A DNA stretch of 64,000 bases from Hymenobacter negativus (GTDB lineage Bacteria > Bacteroidota > Bacteroidia > Cytophagales > Hymenobacteraceae). Where the stretch lies: the NCBI RefSeq assembly GCF_016056375.1, contig NZ_JAEDAE010000003.1, positions 372,001 through 436,000 of the forward strand, written 5' to 3'. Under the pieces are notes generated by a model. That model saw only the letters and a program-made list of their open reading frames with translations. It was not told the DNA's origin and did no database searches. Shown one piece after another: positions 34,539 to 41,487 of the stretch (its first letter is position 1; each line of letters begins with the position of its first letter). The position numbers were made by a program, and so were the translations under genes.

Positions 34539-35616
34539 CTAGCTCTGCATCAAGAAGCCTTTGATGAACTCGTCCAAGTCTCCATCGAGGACGTTCTGCA
34601 CATCGGTGCGCTCAATACCGGTGCGCAAGTCTTTAATGAGCTTATAAGGGTGGAGCACGTAGTTGCGAATCTGGGAGCCAAAGTCGATGCGCTTCTTGCT
34701 GGCTTCCACCTTGTCGCGCTCGGCGTGGCGCTTATCCATCTCAATCTGGTAAAGCCGCGATTTGAGCATGCGCAAAGCGTGCTCCTTGTTCATGAGCTGG
34801 CTACGCTCAATCTGGACGGCAATGATGATGCCGGACGGCGCATGGGTAAGGCGCACAGCGGTTTCCACCTTGTTCACGTTCTGCCCCCCCGCTCCGCCGG
34901 CCCGGAAGGTGTCCCAGGAGATGTCGGCGGGGTTGATTTCGATGTTGATGGTGTCATCAATCACCGGGTAGGCAAACACCGAGGCGAAGGACGTATGCCG
35001 TCGGCCGCTGCTGTCGAAGGGCGACATGCGCACCAAACGGTGCACGCCGATTTCACTCTTCAGGTAGCCGTAGGCGAAGTCTCCATCAATTTCGAGCGAG
35101 GCAGACTTGATGCCCGCGCCTTCGCCGGGTTGGTAGCTGATTTGCTTCACCCCAAAGCCGTGGCTTTCGGCCCACATGATGTACATGCGCATGAGCATTT
35201 CGGCCCAGTCCTGGCTTTCGGTGCCGCCGGCCCCCGGGTTGATATCGATGATGGCCGAAAGCTGGTCTTCCTCGTCCGAGAGCATACGCTTGAACTCCAA
35301 CTCCTCCAGCTTTTTGAGCGTGGCATTGTAGTCGTCCTGCATTTCGGCTTCGCTCACCTCGCCTTCCTTATGGAAGTCGTAGAGGACTTCGGTATCGGCC
35401 AGCGCTTGCTGCACGGCCTCAAAATCATCAGTCCACGTTTTAATAGGCTTGATTTCGCGGAGCGTGGCTTCGGCGGCTTTGGAGTCATCCCAGAAGCCGG
35501 GAGCCGTGGTTTTGGCCTCGTAGGCCGCTAATTGTTCTTTGCGGGCATCGTAGTCAAAGATACCTCCTCAGGGCCTCGGCGCGGCCCTTCAAGTCCTTAA
35601 TCTGGTCTTGGGTCAT
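34539..35616 (-). CDS. prfB: Peptide chain release factor 2, expressed by programmed +1 frameshift
   Basis: 358 residues after frameshifting. The frame opens at the ATG at 35616 ([20 protein letters not shown]), reaches an in-frame TGA at 35556-35554 as codon 21, and continues in the +1 frame from GAC at 35555 to the stop at 34539. RF2 releases peptides at UGA and UAA stop codons; the SPF anticodon-like tripeptide ([15 protein letters not shown]) and the catalytic GGQ ([15 protein letters not shown]) are present. The short internal start at 35414 would lose the N-terminal domain and should not be used. Divergent from the CZB operon. Confidence 0.96.
35553..35568 (-). promoter_or_regulatory. 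RF2 programmed frameshift site
   Basis: The mRNA reads AGG-AGG-TAT-CTT-TGA-C, the known RF2 autoregulatory layout: an internal Shine-Dalgarno-like AGGAGG three bases before the slippery CTT, followed by TGA-C. Low RF2 lets the ribosome slip +1 at CTT; ample RF2 terminates at the UGA. Confidence 0.95.
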
Positions 35617-35834
35617 GGTGGGGAAATGATGAAAGGTGGCCGGCGGCAGTGCCGAGGGCTCACCGAGGAAAATGATTGAACCGCGAAAGTACCGAATTCC
35701 AAAGCGGCAACCGACCGGGGCCCTGTGGCGTACTATGAGGCCTTGGCCGGTTGCGCGGCTTTATTTCCCCCTCTCGCCGGGGCAGCTCCCGGTTTTGCGA
35801 CAGGTGCTTTGCGCCGTGCGCTCGCCTACCGGTA

Positions 35835-35842
35835 TAAATTTG
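35835..35842 (+). promoter_or_regulatory. -7 element (TAAATTTG) three bases from the CZB start codon
   Basis: Exact TAnnTTTG, followed by CCT and the ATG at 35846. It supports the short start of the CZB gene and a leaderless mRNA for the signalling operon. Confidence 0.5.
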
Positions 35843-35845
35843 CCT

Positions 35846-36220
35846 ATGACCACGGAAGACCTGAAACAGGACTTTGATTCCGCCCGCATCAAGCACGTAC
35901 ATTTTAAGAGCAAGCTGCGTTCTTTTCTCTTTGGCAATGGTGGCAGCGAAGACCTGTTGCGGGACCCCGAGCAATGCGGCCTGGGCCTGTGGATAGCTAC
36001 CCGCATGCGCGGGACCGGAGTGTACGCGCACCTGCCCGAAGCTCGGCATTTTGACCAACAGCACGTGCTGATTCACAGGGAGGCCAGCCGGCTGATGGAC
36101 CTGTACCTCGCGGGCAATGTTCAGGAAGCAGGGGCGGGCTATGCGCCTCTGCAGGTGATTGCCGATGAAATGATGGGCCTGCTCCAAACCATGGAGACCA
36201 AGCTCCGTACCAAGGCCTGA
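35846..36220 (+). CDS. Free-standing CZB (chemoreceptor zinc-binding) domain protein
   Basis: 124 residues from the ATG at 35846; the same frame is open back to 35636, but that extension has no coding character and overlaps the prfB control region. CZB domains bind zinc through three His and one Cys and sense zinc or hypochlorous acid. The candidate ligands are His17 (KHVHFKSKL), Cys44 (EQCGLGLWI), His73 and His77 (HVLIHREASRL); Phe20 replaces the usual Trp. No membrane segment, receptor or cyclase domain is attached. First gene of an operon with a CHASE3 kinase (24-base gap) and a response regulator, so it is a likely cytosolic metal or oxidant input to them (inference). Confidence 0.82.
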   Translation: MTTEDLKQDFDSARIKHVHFKSKLRSFLFGNGGSEDLLRDPEQCGLGLWIATRMRGTGVYAHLPEARHFDQQHVLIHREASRLMDLYLAGNVQEAGAGYAPLQVIADEMMGLLQTMETKLRTKA

Positions 36221-36244
36221 AGCGATGCGCCCGCGCACCAATGC

Positions 36245-37804
36245 ATGAAAATAACCCTTACTACGAAGCTGTTTGCCGGATTTGTGCTGTTGCTGGCGCT
36301 GTTTTCGGTGATTGTGCTGTTCTCCTATAAATTGGCGGGCCAAGTGCTGCGCAACTCCCGGCAAGTAGAATCCTCCCAGCATGTTACCAACGAAGCGGTG
36401 AGCCTGCTGCGGAACATCGTGGACATGGAAACCGGGTTTCGGGGATACATTCTCATCGGCAATGAGGCGACCTTGGACACCTATTATGAAGGGGAACGCG
36501 ACTTGGTTGGCCGGTTTTCTCAGCTGCGCACGCTGGTGGAAGAAAGCCCCGGACAAGTTCAATTGATTGACCAGACCCAACGGCTCTTTCAGCAGTGGCT
36601 GGGCTACAGCCATTTGTTGATTGCGGAGAAGCGGGAGGCCCGCCGGCGCAACCCATTGCAGCGCGGCCTGGAAAACATGCCGCACCACCGCCTGGCCGAA
36701 ACTCTCACGGGCAAGCAGCTGATGGACAATATCCGGTTTCGGCTAAATAAATTCGAGCAGACGGAAGCTGCCTCGCGCAAAGCCATGCGCCAGCGTCTGA
36801 ACGGCAGTATTATCCGGGCCGAATGGCTGTCGGTGGGACTGGCCATTATGGCGCTGGTGCTGGGGCTGCTGTGGGCATTGTACATCGTGCGGACGTTTGC
36901 CCGGCGGCTACGTGGCATGCTCAATCTGGCCCGGCGCATGGCCGATGGCGACTACGATACCCAGATTGTGGACAACGAGCAGGACGAGGTAAGCGAACTA
37001 ACGGCCGCCCTGAACGTGATGGCGCGCACTGTAGGGGCCAACATCAACCAACTCGAAAGCCGCAACCAAGAGCTTGACCAGTTTGCCTATGTTGTGTCGC
37101 ACGATTTGAAAGCTCCGCTGCGCGGCATCGAAAGCGCTTCCCGCTGGATTGAGGAGGATATGGGCAAGGAAGCGCTGCCGACCCACATCCGCGAGTTTCT
37201 GGGCATGATGCGCCAGCGGGTGCACCGTATGGAAAAGCTCATCAGCGGCATTCTGGACTTAGCGCGCGTGGGCCGGGTAGCGCAGGCCAACGAGACGGTG
37301 TTTGTGCGGACCTTGCTGCGTGAAATCATCGATAGCCTGCATCTGCCCGAGGGCTTCAAGGTAGAGCTACCGTTTTTCCTGCCCACGCTTACTACCAATG
37401 CCGTGCAGCTCCAACAGGTGTTCACTAACCTCATCAGCAACGCGGTGAAGTACCACGACCATCCTGCCACGGGCACCGTGCACATCGGCTGCGATGATGC
37501 GGGCGAATTCTACTCATTTTCGGTGGCTGATGATGGGCCGGGTATTGACCCCGAATACCACGACCGTATTTTTGTCATCTTCCAGACCCTGACGGAGCGC
37601 GATACTTTTGAAAGTACCGGCGTGGGACTGGCCATCGTGAAAAAAATTGTGGAGCGGCAGGGCGGCCGCATCAGCGTCAAATCGGCCGAAGGTCAGGGCG
37701 CTAAGTTCATTTTCACCTGGCCCAAGCATCCGCCCAAAACCAAAAATGTGGCCGCTGCGGTAGCCACGCCAGTCGTTTCTACCGTATCAACCGCTACTTT
37801 ATAG
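36245..37804 (+). CDS. CHASE3-HAMP sensor histidine kinase
   Basis: 519 residues. TM1 at about 8-30, an extracytoplasmic CHASE3 domain (VTNEAVSLLRNIVDMETGFR, GNEATLDTYYEGER) at about 35-190, TM2 at about 195-215 (LAIMALVLGLLWALYIV), HAMP at about 215-268, a HisKA dimerisation helix with phospho-acceptor His286 (FAYVVSHDLKAPLRGIES), and an ATPase domain with N box NLISNAVKYHD, DDGPGIDPEY and GVGLAIVKKIV. The H-box form DQFAYVVSHDLKAPLRGI is that of phytochrome-like kinases that signal to single-domain regulators. The next gene is exactly such a regulator. Confidence 0.94.
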   Translation: MKITLTTKLFAGFVLLLALFSVIVLFSYKLAGQVLRNSRQVESSQHVTNEAVSLLRNIVDMETGFRGYILIGNEATLDTYYEGERDLVGRFSQLRTLVEESPGQVQLIDQTQRLFQQWLGYSHLLIAEKREARRRNPLQRGLENMPHHRLAETLTGKQLMDNIRFRLNKFEQTEAASRKAMRQRLNGSIIRAEWLSVGLAIMALVLGLLWALYIVRTFARRLRGMLNLARRMADGDYDTQIVDNEQDEVSELTAALNVMARTVGANINQLESRNQELDQFAYVVSHDLKAPLRGIESASRWIEEDMGKEALPTHIREFLGMMRQRVHRMEKLISGILDLARVGRVAQANETVFVRTLLREIIDSLHLPEGFKVELPFFLPTLTTNAVQLQQVFTNLISNAVKYHDHPATGTVHIGCDDAGEFYSFSVADDGPGIDPEYHDRIFVIFQTLTERDTFESTGVGLAIVKKIVERQGGRISVKSAEGQGAKFIFTWPKHPPKTKNVAAAVATPVVSTVSTATL

Positions 37805-37859
37805 CAGCTTTGAACTGCTGTTCGCGGGCATTTTCCCGCTGTTGCCAATTGCCAAGCCT

Positions 37860-38303
37860 ATGTCCGCCGACCATCCCACGCCCAGCATCCTGCTCGTGGA
37901 AGACGACCAGATGGACGTGATGAACGTGCAGCGCGAGCTGCGTCGCCAAAACATCAACGTGCCCCTCATCCACGCCCGCAATGGCCGTGACGCCCTCCGC
38001 ATGCTCCGCGGCGAGGGAGGAGAACCCAAAATAGCCAAGCCCAGCCTCGTGATGCTCGACATCAACATGCCACGCATGAATGGCCTGGAACTGCTGGAAG
38101 TGCTGCGTTCCGACCCTGAGTTTGTAAACCTGAACGTCTTCATCATGACGACTTCCGACCTCGAATCGGACCGCCTGAAAGCGCAGGAACTGGCCGTGAG
38201 CGGCTACATCATCAAGCCACTGAGCTTTGATACCTTCGGCGAAGGCGGGACCAGCGTGGACGGGTTTAGCCTGTTTCTGGACCTGCTCAAGCTGAAGGAT
38301 TAA
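37860..38303 (+). CDS. Single-domain (Rcp1-like) response regulator
   Basis: 147 residues from the ATG at 37860; an ATG at 37842 adds six residues. CheY-like receiver with acidic pocket Glu15-Asp16-Asp17 in LLVEDDQMDV, phospho-acceptor Asp67 (VMLDINMPRMNG), Thr98 (IMTTSD) and Lys119 (YIIKPLSF). No output domain. The inserted loop GEGGEPKIAKPSLV and the length fit the Rcp1 group paired with phytochrome-type kinases. Lies 55 bases after the kinase; the output must be through protein-protein contact or a phosphorelay. Confidence 0.93.
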   Translation: MSADHPTPSILLVEDDQMDVMNVQRELRRQNINVPLIHARNGRDALRMLRGEGGEPKIAKPSLVMLDINMPRMNGLELLEVLRSDPEFVNLNVFIMTTSDLESDRLKAQELAVSGYIIKPLSFDTFGEGGTSVDGFSLFLDLLKLKD

Positions 38304-38309
38304 CACTGC

Positions 38310-38885
38310 CTATAGCAGCCGAAACCCCGGGCGATGGTGCGGGCTTGGTCCGTGTGCCCTGATAGCTGCCCGATGGCTAGCGGTGGGGTAGCCGGCATTC
38401 TGCTGCCAGCCGTATTCCGGGAATTCGTCGGCCAGGGCCATCATGTGCTCATCCCGAAAGGTTTTGGCCAGGATGGAAGCGGCGGCAATGTTGCGATACA
38501 GGCCATCGCCGCCAATGATGCAGGTATGCGCAAAGCCGGCCAATGGTGTGAACCGGTTGCCATCAACTAAAAGATGCGCGGGCCTGATGCCGAGTGCTGC
38601 TACCGCCCGGTGCATGGCCAGGTAGCTGGCCTGCGCGATGTTGATGCTGGTAATTTCTTCTACGGAAGCCTGACCCACTGCCCACGCCACGGCTTCGTCG
38701 CAAATGATGGGCCGCAAAGCATCGCGCCGTTTGGCGCTGAGCTGCTTGGAGTCGTTAAGGAACTTCGGAGCAAAATCGGGCGGCAGAATGACGGCCGCCG
38801 CGAAAACCGGACCCGCCAGGCAGCCCCGGCCAGCTTCGTCGAGGCCTGCTTCGAGAGCGTGGCCGGTGCAGGTAGCTGTTAGCAA
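38310..38885 (-). CDS. rnhB: Ribonuclease HII
   Basis: 191 residues from a TTG at 38885; no ATG or GTG is available before the conserved start [10 protein letters not shown]. Removes ribonucleotides and RNA primers from DNA. Acidic catalytic residues are Asp16 and Glu17 (LDEAGRG), Asp108 (LLVDGN) and Asp145 (TFRDEHM), with the family block DSKQLS and [17 protein letters not shown]. Its stop is six bases from the stop of the convergent response regulator, with no terminator between them. Confidence 0.95.
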   Translation of the reverse strand: MLTATCTGHALEAGLDEAGRGCLAGPVFAAAVILPPDFAPKFLNDSKQLSAKRRDALRPIICDEAVAWAVGQASVEEITSINIAQASYLAMHRAVAALGIRPAHLLVDGNRFTPLAGFAHTCIIGGDGLYRNIAAASILAKTFRDEHMMALADEFPEYGWQQNAGYPTASHRAAIRAHGPSPHHRPGFRLL

Positions 38886-38890
38886 CGAAA

Positions 38891-38947
38891 AAGGGAGTGA
38901 GGGATAAAAATAACCGTTGCAAAGTTACTTTTATTCCTCACTCCCTT
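38891..38947 (-). terminator. 24-bp hairpin between the small acidic protein gene and rnhB
   Basis: Arms 38891-38914 and 38924-38947 pair at 22 of 24 positions. The minus-strand transcript reads through AAGGGAGTGAGG to its complement and ends in CCCTTTTT, giving a plausible terminator. It ends six bases before the rnhB TTG start, so it also sits in the rnhB leader. Confidence 0.75.
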
Positions 38948-38965
38948 CCTTGCTATGAATGTTGA

Positions 38966-39214
38966 TTAGTGGCTGCCAGCAGTGCTGCCCAGGTCCGTGG
39001 GCGTGCTTTCGCCGCGGCGCTGGCCCTGGCTGTCGCGGGGACCTTCGTCGATTTCGGTGTCCTCGTCGGTCGAAACGTATTCGTTGGTAACGGGGCCCAG
39101 GCCTTGCGTATTCTGAGCCAGGTCAGCTTCGGCCTGCGCGTGCTTCAGGTTGAAAAGCGGGTCGTGGGCTTCCGGGGTGGGGTTTTGCTTGGGTTTGGAA
39201 TTGGGCTGAGCCAT
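38966..39214 (-). CDS. Small acidic, probably disordered protein
   Basis: 82 residues from the ATG at 39214 (MAQPNSKPKQNPTPEAHDPL); the frame is open to 39355 but the upstream part has no coding character. Rich in Pro, Gln, Asp, Glu and Ser, with no hydrophobic core (STDEDTEIDEGPRDSQGQRR), so intrinsic disorder is likely. Composition and codon use are consistent with a real gene but I recognise no family. Downstream of the small RNA at 39340 on the same strand and separated from it by that RNA's terminator. Confidence 0.5.
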   Translation of the reverse strand: MAQPNSKPKQNPTPEAHDPLFNLKHAQAEADLAQNTQGLGPVTNEYVSTDEDTEIDEGPRDSQGQRRGESTPTDLGSTAGSH

Positions 39215-39339
39215 AAGGAAGGTGCCGGCCGGGATGTATGCAACCGGAATAGGGAGGTACGGCAGCCTGCCCGTCAGGGTTAAGCACAACAGAGGGGGCA
39301 ACCGCTCATCAACAATGCAGCAGGCCACTAACAAGGCAC

Positions 39340-39479
39340 AAAAAAAGGCCGCCACCCGAGGGTAACGGCCTTAAAGTGGCGGGTCCGGCTTAGAGGTGTC
39401 TACCCCACCTTTTCAGCCAGAGCGCCGCCGCACGAGAGGTCCTTCCTTTCCACATTTCCAGCCCGTGCGGGGGTACTTA
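39340..39479 (-). ncRNA. Putative structured small RNA with own promoter and terminator
   Basis: No coding frame of quality covers this stretch. On the minus strand a complete promoter (see 39485-39517) is followed by about 140 bases that fold into: helix CCGCACG (39470-39464) with CGTGCGG (39434-39428); helix TCTGGCT (39421-39415) with AGCCGGA (39390-39384), enclosing hairpin AGGTG/CACCT (39410-39394); and a terminator GGCCG...CGGCC (39370-39347) ending in T7 (39346-39340). CCGCCAC near the 3' end can also pair with GTGGCGG at 39376, an alternative fold. I could not match it to tmRNA, RNase P RNA or SRP RNA motifs; 6S-like RNA remains possible but unproven. Confidence 0.6.
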
Positions 39480-39484
39480 TGGGT

Positions 39485-39517
39485 CAAAGCTACGAAACTA
39501 AACGGGGGGAACGCAAA
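39485..39517 (-). promoter_or_regulatory. Complete Bacteroidota promoter TTTG-N21-TAGCTTTG
   Basis: On the minus strand TTTG (39517-39514) and TAGCTTTG (39492-39485) match the -33 and -7 consensus exactly, with a 21-base spacer. It is the only place in the window where I find both elements perfect and well spaced. Drives the putative small RNA. Confidence 0.75.
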
Positions 39518-39623
39518 TGTTATTGGATTAATCAGGAGATTTAAGCGGCCAACGGCTAATTTTTCACGGCGGATGGAGGATATACAGCTGCGAACGACAA
39601 CTTCATGAAAGCCACATCCAACG

Positions 39624-39631
39624 TAGTTTTG
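39624..39631 (+). promoter_or_regulatory. Candidate -7 element (TAGTTTTG) for the Nudix gene
   Basis: Exact TAnnTTTG, 34 bases before the ATG at 39666, divergent from the small RNA promoter. Confidence 0.5.
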
Positions 39632-39665
39632 CGTATTAAATCCATAATTTTTTTCGTCAATAGCT

Positions 39666-40244
39666 ATGCAATCCAATGCCCGCCCCGATGTGGACGAAAC
39701 TCATAATCCCTGGCACACGCTTAGCAGCGAAATCAAGTACCACAACCCGTGGATTTCGGTGCGTGAAGACCAGGTGCGGAACCCCGGCGGCGGCCAGGGC
39801 ATCTACGGCGTGGTGACGATGAAAAACAAGGCGCTGGGTATTGTGCCCGTCGATGCGGAGGGCAATACCTGGCTGGTGGGCCAGTACCGCTACCCGCTGA
39901 ACGAGTACAGCTGGGAAATTCCGATGGGCGGCGGCCTAGTAGAGCTGGATATTCTGGAATCGGCCCAACGCGAGCTGAAGGAAGAAACCGGCCTGACGGC
40001 GGCCCGCTGGACGCGTATTGCCCGCCTGCATACTTCCAACTCGGTGACGGACGAGGAAGGCTTTGTGTACCTGGCCGAAGACCTAACCCAGGGCGAGCTG
40101 GAGCCCGAGGAAACCGAAGACTTGCGCCTGTGGAAGCTGCCGCTGGCCGAAGCCGTCCGGATGGTGATGGACGACCGCATTACGGACGGCATCAGCGTAG
40201 CTGGCCTGCTGAAGGCGGAAAAAGTGCTAGCCGCCCGCTCGTAG
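39666..40244 (+). CDS. Nudix hydrolase, ADP-ribose pyrophosphatase-like
   Basis: 192 residues. Hydrolyses a nucleoside diphosphate linked to another group, likely ADP-ribose or a sugar nucleotide. The Nudix box is GGGLVELDILESAQ then RELKEETGL; the catalytic REUxEE part is intact, but the first glutamate of the G-x5-E-x7 pattern is Leu. The surrounding fold (NPWISVREDQVRNPGGGQGI, WLVGQYRYPLNEYSWEIPMG) is that of the NUDT5/ADP-ribose group. Alone, with its own promoter element; plsC follows about 100 bases later. Confidence 0.88.
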   Translation: MQSNARPDVDETHNPWHTLSSEIKYHNPWISVREDQVRNPGGGQGIYGVVTMKNKALGIVPVDAEGNTWLVGQYRYPLNEYSWEIPMGGGLVELDILESAQRELKEETGLTAARWTRIARLHTSNSVTDEEGFVYLAEDLTQGELEPEETEDLRLWKLPLAEAVRMVMDDRITDGISVAGLLKAEKVLAARS

Positions 40245-40334
40245 CTATCTGCTGATGGGAAATTTTGCGGCCGTCTGGGATGCCTTTGCCGTCCGGCCTA
40301 GTGCCTTGGTGTAATGCACTCCGGCTGGCTAGCC

Positions 40335-40342
40335 TAACTTTG
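40335..40342 (+). promoter_or_regulatory. -7 element (TAACTTTG) five bases from the plsC start codon
   Basis: Exact TAnnTTTG followed by CTGCC and the ATG at 40348. A TTG 26 bases upstream is too far for a standard -33. Predicts a leaderless or very short leader. Confidence 0.5.
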
Positions 40343-40347
40343 CTGCC

Positions 40348-41157
40348 ATGCGCCATAAGCTTCGTTACCTCGGCCATCGCCTTTACACTACGTGGGCTAC
40401 TTTCTGGTTCATCGTGCCGTTTGTACTCACGTACCCGGTGCAATGGTATTTCAGCCGGCGGCCCGACGGGGGCAGGGTGGTGCACGCGATAAACCGCTTC
40501 TGGTCGTGGCTATCCATTACGATGTGGGGCGTGCCGGTAGAAGTGGTGCGCGAAAGCCAGGGCCCCAATCCGCAGCCCTGCGTGTACGTGGCCAATCATG
40601 GCTCGTACATCGACATCATGATGCTCTTTAAGTACATCCCGGGCTTTTTGAACATGATGGGCAAGGCCTCGCTGGCGAAGGTGCCGGTATGGGGGAGTAT
40701 TTTCGGACGGGTCTACATCACCGTGGACCGGGGCAGCGCCGTGAGCCGGGGCCGGGCTATGGTGGCGGCCCGCCGCAACCTGGCCGAGGGCAAGAGCATC
40801 GCCATTTTTGCGGAAGGCCGCATATCGCCCACCCCTGGCAAAGAATTGTTGCCGTTTCTGGATGGGGCCTTTCAGATGGCTATTGAGGCCGGGGTGCCCA
40901 TCGTGCCAGTGGGCATGCCGCTGAACCATATGTTTATGCCTGATGTGGAAAAGGGCCTGCGCGTGCGCTACCACCGCCTCAAAATTGTTTTTCATCCACC
41001 CATTCCCACCGCCGGCCTCACCCTGGCCGATATACCGGAGCTAAAGGCGCGGGTATCGGCCCAGCTGGCCGCCGATTTCCTGCCCGAAGGAGCCGTGAAA
41101 CCCGGTCCCAGCACTTGGCGCGCGCCGAGTGCCGTTGCCCCATCTGAGCAGGGGTAG
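40348..41157 (+). CDS. plsC: 1-acyl-sn-glycerol-3-phosphate acyltransferase
   Basis: 269 residues. Adds the second acyl chain in phosphatidic acid synthesis at the inner membrane. The catalytic H-x4-D motif is His84 to Asp89 (NHGSYID); the glycerol-phosphate-binding block is IFAEGRISPTP (the FPEGTRS position); VPIVPVGM follows. One N-terminal hydrophobic segment (TTWATFWFIVPFVLTYPV). The C-terminal 25 residues are Pro/Ala-rich and variable. Upstream of gatC by 42 bases in the same direction. Confidence 0.92.
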   Translation: MRHKLRYLGHRLYTTWATFWFIVPFVLTYPVQWYFSRRPDGGRVVHAINRFWSWLSITMWGVPVEVVRESQGPNPQPCVYVANHGSYIDIMMLFKYIPGFLNMMGKASLAKVPVWGSIFGRVYITVDRGSAVSRGRAMVAARRNLAEGKSIAIFAEGRISPTPGKELLPFLDGAFQMAIEAGVPIVPVGMPLNHMFMPDVEKGLRVRYHRLKIVFHPPIPTAGLTLADIPELKARVSAQLAADFLPEGAVKPGPSTWRAPSAVAPSEQG

Positions 41158-41199
41158 TTCACCAACTCATAATTCCTACTTCAAAACTCATAATCTAGC

Positions 41200-41487
41200 A
41201 TGAGCACCGACCTTGGCACCCTGCGCGGCCTGGCCCACCTGGCCCGCCTCGAATTTGATGAAACCCGCGAGCAGCAAATGCTCGGCGACCTGAACAATAT
41301 CCTCGATTTTGTGGCCCAGCTCGAAGGCCTCGACACGACGGGCGTGGAGCCGCTGGTGCACCTCTCGCAGGAAATCAACGTGTTGCGCGACGATGAGGCC
41401 CGCAATACCGTGAGCCACCAGGACGGTCTGCGCAACGCGCCCCGCAAGGATTCGGACTACTTCCGGGTACCCAAAGTGCTGGAATAG
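41200..41487 (+). CDS. gatC: Asp/Glu-tRNA amidotransferase subunit C
   Basis: 95 residues, normal for GatC, which stabilises the GatCAB complex that amidates mischarged Glu-tRNA(Gln) or Asp-tRNA(Asn). Features are LRGLAHLARLEF near the start, FVAQLEGLDTTGVEPLVH in the middle, and the typical end SDYFRVPKVLE. gatA and gatB are not in the window. Its stop is immediately followed by the start of the next gene, so the two are coupled. Confidence 0.93.
   Translation: MSTDLGTLRGLAHLARLEFDETREQQMLGDLNNILDFVAQLEGLDTTGVEPLVHLSQEINVLRDDEARNTVSHQDGLRNAPRKDSDYFRVPKVLE

Noticed and set aside
35414..35616. prfB broken by a premature stop
   Set aside because: The stop lies in the exact RF2 programmed frameshift sequence with the internal AGGAGG, so this is regulation and not a pseudogene.
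39340..39479. tmRNA, RNase P RNA, SRP RNA or a tRNA
   Set aside because: No tRNA-like T-arm, no tag-peptide frame, no GAGGAAAGTCC-type RNase P block, and no convincing SRP loop motif. Left as an unassigned RNA.
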